Positions 57,863 to 64,000 of a DNA stretch of 64,000 nucleotides are shown here, in pieces. Position numbers and translations under genes: made by a program. Each line of letters opens with the position of its first letter. Within the stretch, counting starts at the first letter, position 1. The notes beneath the pieces were generated by a model, which had not been told where the DNA came from, did not search any database, and worked only from the letters and a program-made list of their open reading frames with translations. Source of the DNA: Bog-532 sp963833835 (GTDB lineage: Bacteria; Actinomycetota; Actinomycetes; Streptosporangiales; Streptosporangiaceae); the NCBI GenBank assembly GCA_963833835.1, contig CAWHZI010000010.1, positions 62,001 through 126,000 on the forward strand, in the 5' to 3' direction.

Positions 57863-58513
57863 ATGGATGTCGATGAGCTGAACCGGATACGGGACCTGGA
57901 CCGGGTCGCGGTGCTGGCCGCGGCCGAGGTGGCGTGCCGGATCCGGCCCGCGGACCTGGACCGGGCGACGCCCTGTGACGGCTGGACGCTGGCGGACCTG
58001 CTGGCCCACCTGAGCGTCCAGCACCGCGGGTTCGCGGCCGCCGCCCGGGGAGAAGGCGGCGACCTGGCCGTCTGGGTCCCCCGGCCGCCCGCGCCCGACC
58101 CGGTGGCGGACTTCCTGGCCGCCACGGCCGAGGTACTGACCACCTTCGGCGCGGACGGGGTAGGGGTCGCCCCGTTCCGGCTGCCGGAGATCAGCACCAC
58201 CATGGAGTTCCCGGCCACCCAGGCCATGAGGTTCCACTTCATCGACTACGTGGTGCACGCTTGGGACCTGGCCCGCTCGACCGGGACGGGGACCGGGCTG
58301 GACCTGGACCAGCCGGTGCTGGCCGCCGCCTGGGAAGTAGCCCAGCAGGTCCCCGACACCTCCCGTGGTCGCCCGGACTCCCCGTTCGCCCCGAAGGTCG
58401 CGGTGCGGCCGGGCGCGCCTCTCCTGGACCAGATCGTCGCCACCCTGGGCCGCGCCCCGTCCTGGAAGCCGCCCGTAGCCCCCAAGCCGATTGCCCAGGG
58501 GGCAATCACCTAG
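57863..58513 (+). CDS. TIGR03086-type DinB/maleylpyruvate isomerase-like protein
   Basis: 216 residues. ATPCDGWTLADLLAHLSVQH and MRFHFIDYVVHAWDLARSTG carry the three metal-binding histidines of the mycothiol-dependent DinB fold (TIGR03086). These proteins use mycothiol or act as metal-dependent transferases; the substrate is unknown. The gene stands alone, preceded by GAGGGGAGCGG. Confidence 0.9.
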   Translation: MDVDELNRIRDLDRVAVLAAAEVACRIRPADLDRATPCDGWTLADLLAHLSVQHRGFAAAARGEGGDLAVWVPRPPAPDPVADFLAATAEVLTTFGADGVGVAPFRLPEISTTMEFPATQAMRFHFIDYVVHAWDLARSTGTGTGLDLDQPVLAAAWEVAQQVPDTSRGRPDSPFAPKVAVRPGAPLLDQIVATLGRAPSWKPPVAPKPIAQGAIT

Positions 58514-58826
58514 GGATTAAGTCGTCCGCGGCCTACCCCCTCGCCACGTGCGTCACGTGAGTCGTAGCAGTACCGCCAGCCCCACGCCTCAGGGTGGCAA
58601 TGCCGCATTGCCTGCCTCTTATCTAGGCAATGCGGCATTGCCATGGAGGGACCGCCGGGGCAGCGGGACTCTTGTGATGGCTGGGGCGCTTGCGGCTCGG
58701 GAGCATCGCCCCTGTTGGGCTCGGGCTCTTGACCGCGGCCCGCACCGTGGACGGCCCGGCCGGGGTGGAGCCGCGACTCTTCGGCTCGCCAAGCGAAACT
58801 GTTACTCAGTGTGAGTAAGTCGACTC
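58514..58826. other. Regulatory spacer before the mutasome operon
   Basis: About 310 bases with no credible gene on either strand (short open frames have no family features). It holds the paired 17-base palindromes at 58596-58642 described separately, then GC-rich sequence, then an AT-richer stretch leading into the imuA' promoter. Confidence 0.65.
58596..58642. repeat. Two 17-base palindromes 30 bases apart
   Basis: GGCAATGCCGCATTGCC (58596-58612) and GGCAATGCGGCATTGCC (58626-58642). Each is a perfect palindrome of GGCAATGC/GCATTGCC around one central base, and the two differ only in that base. Centres are 30 bases apart, about three helical turns, as for cooperative repressor binding. No regulator gene is next to them. 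Confidence 0.85.
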
Positions 58827-58854
58827 TTGACAGTTCGAATATTAATTCGATACT
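58827..58854 (+). promoter_or_regulatory. SOS promoter with LexA box of the imuA' operon
   Basis: TTGACA (58827-58832), 16 bases, GATACT (58849-58854). Between them TCGAATATTAATTCGA (58835-58850) matches the actinobacterial SOS box TCGAACNNNNGTTCGA except for the two C/G positions, and is itself a perfect palindrome. LexA bound there would cover the -35/-10 spacer. The ATG of imuA' is eight bases past the -10, so the mRNA has almost no leader. Confidence 0.8.
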
Positions 58855-58862
58855 GGTTGACT

Positions 58863-59678
58863 ATGCGGGGTCAGATTGCGCAGGTCACGGGGCTTTTTCA
58901 CGGAGAGCGCGAAGGCTTCTCGCGTGGGGTCGAAGGGCTGCGGGCTGGTAACTCTGCGTCTCCCGCCGGTGCGGTGCCGGGTACCTCGGTCCTTCCCGTT
59001 CTGCCCGCGCTGGCTGGCCTGCTGCCGGGCGGAGGGCTGGCTCGCGGGTCGGTCCTGTCGGTGGAGCAGCCCGGCCTGCTGTGCCTGGCCCTGGTGGCCG
59101 GGGCATCCGCCGCGGGTGCCTGGTGCGGGGTGGCCGGCCTGCCCAGCCTGGGCGTGGTCGCGGCGGCCGGGATGGGGGCCGAGACCACCCGGCTGATGCT
59201 GGTGCCCGAGCCGGGTCCGGGCTGGCCTCAGGTGGTGGCGTCGATGCTGGAAGCGTGCGAGGTCGTGGTGGTCCGGCCGGCCGCGCCGCCGTCGGCGCAG
59301 GCCCGGCGCCGGCTGGAGGGGGTGCTGCGGCGCGGCGGCGGGGTGCTGATCGCGGCCGGGGCCTGGGACGGCGCCCCGGTGCGGCTCCGGGTCACCCAAC
59401 GGTCCTGGGCCGGAATCGGCGACGGGTACGGGAGCCTGCGAGGCTGCCGGGCCGAAGTGGTGGCCGAGGGTCGCGGCGCAGCCCACCGCCCGCGGCGGCA
59501 ATGGCTGTGGCTACCCGGCCCGGACGGCACGGTGACCCTGGACGAAACGGCGGCCGCCGCCCGCCCGGCCATACCCGCCTGGGCCGCGGGCGGCGTCGAT
59601 CCCCAGGCCGGGGCGGACCTGCTCGCGGCCTCCGGCCCAACCCTGGCCGGCACCGTCCTGGCCGGAGTGGCCCGGTGA
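58863..59678 (+). CDS. imuA: ImuA' mutasome protein
   Basis: 271 residues from ATG 58863. It is a RecA-like but degenerate ATPase: LPALAGLLPGGGLARGSVLS replaces a full Walker A, then SLLCLALVAGA-type LLCLALVAGASAAGAWCGVA, AAGMGAETTRLMLVPEPGPG and VLRRGGGVLIAAGAWDGAP. It is a scaffold-like partner of ImuB and DnaE2 in SOS mutagenesis. The stop overlaps the imuB GTG (59675-59678). Confidence 0.88.
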   Translation: MRGQIAQVTGLFHGEREGFSRGVEGLRAGNSASPAGAVPGTSVLPVLPALAGLLPGGGLARGSVLSVEQPGLLCLALVAGASAAGAWCGVAGLPSLGVVAAAGMGAETTRLMLVPEPGPGWPQVVASMLEACEVVVVRPAAPPSAQARRRLEGVLRRGGGVLIAAGAWDGAPVRLRVTQRSWAGIGDGYGSLRGCRAEVVAEGRGAAHRPRRQWLWLPGPDGTVTLDETAAAARPAIPAWAAGGVDPQAGADLLAASGPTLAGTVLAGVAR

Positions 59679-61234
59679 GGGCCGGGGGCGCCGCCCGCCC
59701 GGCCCGGATCCTGGCCGTCTGGTGCCCGGACTGGCCCGAGGAGACGACGGACAGTTCTGACGCCCGGGCCTTCGAGCAGGTCGTCACGGCGGTGGAAGAC
59801 TTCTGTCCGGTGGTGGAGGTGGTCCGGCCCGGGCTGTGCCTGCTCAGCGCGCGCGGGCCGGCCCGGTACTTCGGCGGCGAGGAGGCCCTGGCCCGCAAGA
59901 TCGCCGCCGCCGTGACGGCCCGCGGTTTCGCCTGCCACGCCGGGGTGGCCGACGGCCAGTTCGCGGCCTGCCTGGCGGCCCGGGCCGCCTGCCCGCAGCA
60001 TGCGGCGGTGGTGGTGCCGCCCGGCGGCACGCGGTCGTTCCTGGCCCCGTACCCGGTCCACATCCTGGCCGCTCCGGGCCAGTCCGGGCGGGCCCCATCC
60101 AGGCTGAACCAGCACAGTCCGGCTCAGTCCGGGTCGGCTCAGTCCGGGTTGGCCCAGTTCGGATCGGCCCTCCCGGCCCAGCTGGTCCGGCTGGGCATCA
60201 GGACCCTGGGCGACTTCGCCGCGCTGCCGGCCCGGGATGTGGCCAGCCGGTTCGGGGCCGAGGGCAGCGCCACGCAGCGGATCGCCCGGGGGGCCGAGGC
60301 TCGCCGCCCGGCCGCCGGGACAGTGCAGGCCGACCTGTCTGTCACCAGCGAGTTCGATCCGCCGGCCCTGGCCGAGCCGGTGGTGTTCGCGGCCAAGAAC
60401 CTGGCCGATCAGCTCCTCGCCGGGCTGGCCGCCCGCGGTCTGTCCTGCGTCCGGATCCGGGTCGAGCTGACGGCCGGAGCGGGCCGGACCGAAGCCCGGC
60501 TGTGGCGGCACGACGGCCTGCTGTCCGCCCTGGCCATCGCGCAGCGGGTGCGCTGGCAGCTGGACGGCTGGCAATCCGCCCCCACGAACTCCAGTGCCAC
60601 AAAGACCCCAAAGACATCAAAGCCACCGGATACCTCAGAGCCCTCACCAGATGGTGACGACGGCAGTGGCGGGATCACCCGGCTGCGGCTCGTACCGGAC
60701 CAGCTGGTCCGGTACGAGGGGCGCCAGCTCGCCTTGTGGGGCGACGACCTGGTCCGGGACCGGGTGGAACGGGCGGCGGTGCGGCTCCAGGCCATGCTCG
60801 GGCACGAATCGGTGACGCATCCGATGCTGGCCGGCGGCCGGAGCCCGGGTGACCGGGTGGTGCTGGTGCCGTTCGGCGATGTGCGCGAGGCCCGGCTGCC
60901 CGCGGACCGGCCGTGGCCTGCGGGCATCCCGCCGCCCGCCCCGGCCACGGTGTACCCGGCGCCGCTGCCGGCCCAGGTGATCGACGCTTCCGGGGCGCCG
61001 GTGACGGTCACCGGGCGGGCGGTGGTGTCCGCGTCCCCGGACGCGCTGACCGCCGGGGACGGCCCGTGGCTGGCCATCACCGCCTGGGCCGGCCCGTGGC
61101 CGGTGACCGAACGCTGGTGGGACAGCGGGCACGCCAGCCGGCGGGCCCGGTTCCAGCTGGTCACCGGGGACGGCATCGGCTGGCTGGCCGCCGTCGAACA
61201 GGGCCGCTGGCAGATCGAGGCCCGCTACGACTGA
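59675..61234 (+). CDS. imuB: ImuB, catalytically dead Y-family polymerase
   Basis: 519 residues. The N-terminal Y-family fold (RILAVWCPDWPEE, VVEVVRPGLCLLSARGPARY, AGVADGQFAACLAA) lacks the acidic catalytic residues of active polymerases (DxD-type site not present), as in known ImuB. RLGIRTLGDFAALPARDVAS and the little-finger-like region VSVTSEF-to-LRIRVELTAGAGRTEARLW follow. ImuB is the hub that recruits ImuA' and DnaE2 to the beta clamp. Two linkers are low-complexity: QSGSAQSGLAQFGS-type near 150 and a Thr/Pro/Ser/Asp stretch near 310. A 36-base gap separates it from dnaE2. Confidence 0.9.
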   Translation: MRAGGAARPARILAVWCPDWPEETTDSSDARAFEQVVTAVEDFCPVVEVVRPGLCLLSARGPARYFGGEEALARKIAAAVTARGFACHAGVADGQFAACLAARAACPQHAAVVVPPGGTRSFLAPYPVHILAAPGQSGRAPSRLNQHSPAQSGSAQSGLAQFGSALPAQLVRLGIRTLGDFAALPARDVASRFGAEGSATQRIARGAEARRPAAGTVQADLSVTSEFDPPALAEPVVFAAKNLADQLLAGLAARGLSCVRIRVELTAGAGRTEARLWRHDGLLSALAIAQRVRWQLDGWQSAPTNSSATKTPKTSKPPDTSEPSPDGDDGSGGITRLRLVPDQLVRYEGRQLALWGDDLVRDRVERAAVRLQAMLGHESVTHPMLAGGRSPGDRVVLVPFGDVREARLPADRPWPAGIPPPAPATVYPAPLPAQVIDASGAPVTVTGRAVVSASPDALTAGDGPWLAITAWAGPWPVTERWWDSGHASRRARFQLVTGDGIGWLAAVEQGRWQIEARYD

Positions 61235-61270
61235 GCTGCGGAACCCCTACGACTGAGCCGGGAAGAGGCC

Positions 61271-64000
61271 ATGGGCTGGGAGAACCCGCCGGTCAGCTGG
61301 CGCGAGCTGGAGCGGCGGCTGTCCTGGAACGTGACCCGGCTGCCACCCGGGCCGGAGCGAGGCCGGCCCGCCCGCCGCGCCGGGGCCGGAGCTCAGGACG
61401 ACCCGCCGCCCGGAGCCGAACTACCCGGAGCCGAACCGCCCGGGACCGAGCTGCCTTGGGCCGAGTTGCACTGCCATTCCTCCTACAGCTTCCTGGACGG
61501 GGCGTCCAGCCCGGGCGAACTGGTGGGCGAGGCGACCCGGCTCGGCCTGCGGGCGCTGGCCGTCACCGACCACGACGGCATGTACGGGGTGGCCCAGTTC
61601 GCGCAGGCTGCGGCGCGGGTCCGGGCCGAATCCGGGGTGACCCTGGCCACCGTCTTCGGCGCCGAACTGAGCCTGAATGGAGCCCGGAACGGCCCCCAGC
61701 AGAAAAGCCCGGAACGAGCCGGGTCACCGGATCCCGGCGGGCAGCACCTGCTGGTGCTGGCCCGGGACGCCGATGGCTATAAACGGCTGTCGGCGGTGAT
61801 CAGCGCGGCGCAACTCGCCGGGGGTGGCAAGGGGCGGCCGGTCTACGACCTGGACGCGCTGGGCCAGGCCCACGACGGGCGCTGGGTGGTGCTGACCGGC
61901 TGCCGGAAGGGCGCGGTGCCCGCCGCCCTGGCCACCGGTGGCCCGGCGGCGGCGCTGGCCGAACTGCGCGCGCTGGCCGGTATGTTCGGCCGGGACAACG
62001 TGCTGGCCGAGCTGACCTTCCACGACCAGCCCGGCGACGACGAGCGGAACGACCTGCTGGCCGGGATGGCCCGCGCGGCCGGGGTCGGCGTGGTCGCCAC
62101 CGGCAACGTGCACTACGCCACGCCCGCCCGGGCCCGGCTGGCCGAGACACTGGCCGCGATCCGGGCCCGGCGCAGCCTGACCGAGATGGACGGCTGGCTG
62201 CCCGCCGCCGGCGCCGCCTATCTCCGGTCCGGGGCGGAGATGAGCCGCCGGCTGCGCCGGTTCCCCGGCGTCCAGCAGCGGACCGTGGAGCTGGCTCAGG
62301 CCTGTGCGTTCGGCTTCGGGGACCTGGCCCCGAGACTGCCCGACTTCCCGGTGCCCGCCGGGTACGACGAGATGTCCTGGCTGCGCGCGCTGGTCGCGGA
62401 ACAGGCGCCGAAGCGCTACGGGCCACCGGAGGCGGAGTGGCAGCCCGGGGCCTACCGCCAGATCGAGCACGAGCTCGCCGTGATCGGCGAGCTCGGGTTC
62501 CCCGGGTACTTCCTGCTCGTCCACGACATCGTCCGGTTCTGCGAGAACCAGCACATCCTGTGCCAGGGTCGCGGTTCGGCCGCGAACTCGGCGGTCTGCT
62601 ACGCGCTCGGGATCACCAGCGTGGACGCGGTCCGGCACGGCCTGCTGTTCGAGCGCTTCCTGTCCGCCGGGCGGGACGGGCCGCCCGACATCGACCTGGA
62701 CATCGAGCACCGCCGCCGGGAAGAGGCGATCCAGTACGTCTACGACCGCTACGGCCGGGACCGGGCGGCCCAGGTGGCCAACGTGATCTCGTACCGGCCG
62801 CGGCTGGCGCTGCGGGACGCGGGCCGGGCCCTCGGCCACCCGCCGGAGGAACTGAACGCCTGGTCCCACCGGGCCGGCCCCGGCGAGGTGGCCGGCGGCG
62901 ACGCGGGCGTGCCCGGCGACGTGGCCGCGCTGGCCGGGCAGTTGCAGCGGCTGCCGCGGCACCTGGGCATCCACTCCGGCGGGATGGTCATCTGCGACCG
63001 GCCAGTGAGCGACGTCTGCCCGGTGGAATGGGCCCGGATGCCCGGCCGCAGCGTGCTGCAGTGGGACAAGGACGACTGCGCCTACGCCGGCCTGGTCAAG
63101 TTCGACCTGCTCGGCCTGGGCATGCTGTCGGCCCTGCACGACTGCTTCGACCTGGTTGAGACGCACTACGGGCACCGCTGGACGCTGAACTCGATCCCGC
63201 AGGAGGACGCCGGCGTCTACCGGATGCTCCAGGCGGCGGACACCGTGGGGGTGTTCCAGGTCGAGTCGCGGGCCCAGATGTCGACCCTGCCCCGGCTGCG
63301 CCCGGAGAAGTTCTACGACCTGGTGGTGGAGGTGGCGCTGATCCGGCCCGGGCCCATCCAGGGTGGCTCGGTCCACCCCTACCTGCGCCGCCGCGCGGGC
63401 ACCGAGGAACGGCTGATCCCGCACGAGTCGATGAAGGGCGCCCTGGACAAGACCTACGGGGTGCCGCTGTTCCAGGAGCAGATGATGCAGCTGGCCATCG
63501 ACTGCGCGGGTTTCACCCCGGCCGAATCGGACAAGCTGCGGCAGGCGATGAGCTCCAAGCGGGCGCCGGAGCGCATCGAGGAACTGCGCCAGCGGCTGCT
63601 GGACGGCATGGCCGCCCGGGGCATTTCCGGTGAGGTGGCTGAGGACGTCTACCAGAAGATCCTGGCCTTCTCCAGCTACGGGTTCCCCGAGTCACACGCG
63701 ATCAGCTTCGCCTACCTGGTCTACGCCAGCGCGTGGCTGAAGCACTATTACCCCGCGGCGTTCACCGCCGCCCTGTTGCGCAATCAGCCCATGGGGTTCT
63801 ACTCCCCGGCCAGCCTGATCAGTGACGTCCGGCGGCACGGGGTCGAAGTACACGGCGTGGACGTCAACATCAGCAGCGATCTGGCCACCCTGGAAGGCAG
63901 CAGCGTGGGACAGCCGGCCATCCGGGTCGGCCTGCGCGGGGTCCGCCACCTCGGCGCGGACACCGCCGCGGCGGTCGCCGCGGGCCGGCCGTACCGGGAC
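61271..64000 (+). CDS. dnaE2: Error-prone DNA polymerase DnaE2, 5' part
   Basis: 910 codons are present; the gene runs off the window (family length is about 1050-1100). An N-terminal extension (~70 residues) precedes the PHP domain: LHCHSSYSFLDGASSPGELV, TDHDGMYG, and GNVHYAT. The palm has CQGRGSAANSAVCYALG and the catalytic aspartates in GPPDIDLDIEHRRREEA; the finger region includes HLGIHSGGMVIC, LVKFDLLGLGMLSAL and FQVESRAQM. ALIRPGPIQGG and GVPLFQEQMMQLAIDCAGF are family motifs. It carries out SOS-induced mutagenic synthesis with ImuA'/ImuB. ATG follows GGGAAGAGG. Confidence 0.95.
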   Translation, partial: MGWENPPVSWRELERRLSWNVTRLPPGPERGRPARRAGAGAQDDPPPGAELPGAEPPGTELPWAELHCHSSYSFLDGASSPGELVGEATRLGLRALAVTDHDGMYGVAQFAQAAARVRAESGVTLATVFGAELSLNGARNGPQQKSPERAGSPDPGGQHLLVLARDADGYKRLSAVISAAQLAGGGKGRPVYDLDALGQAHDGRWVVLTGCRKGAVPAALATGGPAAALAELRALAGMFGRDNVLAELTFHDQPGDDERNDLLAGMARAAGVGVVATGNVHYATPARARLAETLAAIRARRSLTEMDGWLPAAGAAYLRSGAEMSRRLRRFPGVQQRTVELAQACAFGFGDLAPRLPDFPVPAGYDEMSWLRALVAEQAPKRYGPPEAEWQPGAYRQIEHELAVIGELGFPGYFLLVHDIVRFCENQHILCQGRGSAANSAVCYALGITSVDAVRHGLLFERFLSAGRDGPPDIDLDIEHRRREEAIQYVYDRYGRDRAAQVANVISYRPRLALRDAGRALGHPPEELNAWSHRAGPGEVAGGDAGVPGDVAALAGQLQRLPRHLGIHSGGMVICDRPVSDVCPVEWARMPGRSVLQWDKDDCAYAGLVKFDLLGLGMLSALHDCFDLVETHYGHRWTLNSIPQEDAGVYRMLQAADTVGVFQVESRAQMSTLPRLRPEKFYDLVVEVALIRPGPIQGGSVHPYLRRRAGTEERLIPHESMKGALDKTYGVPLFQEQMMQLAIDCAGFTPAESDKLRQAMSSKRAPERIEELRQRLLDGMAARGISGEVAEDVYQKILAFSSYGFPESHAISFAYLVYASAWLKHYYPAAFTAALLRNQPMGFYSPASLISDVRRHGVEVHGVDVNISSDLATLEGSSVGQPAIRVGLRGVRHLGADTAAAVAAGRPYRD

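Noticed and set aside
58548..58814. 88-codon frame before imuA'
   Set aside because: It spans both 17-base palindromes and shows no protein-like pattern; the region is better read as regulatory.
1..64000. CRISPR arrays, insertion sequences or prophage
   Set aside because: No regularly spaced repeats, transposase or phage structural genes were seen on either strand.

Overview
The window is very GC-rich, densely coded chromosomal DNA from an actinobacterium. The evidence is a set of actinobacterial hallmark genes: WhiB, CrgA, the fhaA-fhaB-pstP-rodA-pbpA-pknA-pknB cluster, a class E sortase, mycothiol-type DinB enzymes, F420/PPOX-type flavoproteins, and an imuA'-imuB-dnaE2 mutasome. The order ppiA, rhomboid, crgA, sortase, pknB...fhaA, tRNA-Leu matches the conserved near-origin block of Streptomyces and relatives. 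I cannot assign a genus.

Layout. 1-5.2 kb: tail of a NarL-type response regulator, an ECF42 sigma factor with its DGPF (YCII) partner, a PPOX flavoprotein, a second ECF sigma factor with a SnoaL domain, and a diaminopimelate decarboxylase. 5.3-13.9 kb: DsrE/TetR pair around a long operator, a BTAD-AAA-TPR regulator next to an FAD oxidase with SARP-like repeats, a MarR unit, a secreted HAD phosphatase and a Doc toxin-antitoxin pair. 13.9-17.9 kb: a cobalt-uptake island with a NiCoT permease and CbtB-CbtA, each behind its own cobalamin riboswitch, an ArsR repressor between them, and a FhuF-like [2Fe-2S] protein. 17.9-29.3 kb: small regulator/enzyme pairs (AraC with a broken aldo/keto reductase, Rieske lipoprotein, ECF41, HxlR/NmrA, Lrp/EamA, HTH_42, PPOX, ExoIII, TetR/DinB). 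29.4-36.3 kb: MFS, CbbX-like AAA+ protein, TPP-riboswitch NCS1 permease, Fpg/Nei glycosylase, SDR and a solitary DNA methyltransferase. 36.6-45.3 kb: WhiB; a minus-strand locus of a frameshifted RelA/SpoT-like toxin, a small likely immunity gene and a HerA-type ATPase; a frameshifted GT87 mannosyltransferase; a GntR regulator; and a repetitive LEA-like protein. 45.4-57.6 kb: cell-division and Ser/Thr-kinase core block ending in tRNA-Leu(CAG). 57.9-64 kb: a DinB-like enzyme, then a LexA-boxed imuA'-imuB-dnaE2 operon running off the end.

How genes work together. Metal and vitamin control is prominent: two cobalamin riboswitches plus ArsR operators for cobalt uptake, and a TPP riboswitch for a thiamine-precursor permease. 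The kinase cluster is a complete signalling set (two kinases, PP2C phosphatase, two FHA proteins) joined to the elongation transglycosylase/PBP pair. The last operon is an SOS mutagenesis cassette whose predicted LexA box lies between clear -35 and -10 elements.

Caution: several genes (pknA, pknB tail, GT87, the toxin, perhaps EamA) show apparent single-base frameshifts in GC-rich or repetitive tracts. Some may be sequence errors rather than biology. The aldo/keto reductase is different, because it has lost about 70-80 codons. The most unusual locus is the toxin/immunity/HerA cluster at 36.9-40.9 kb.
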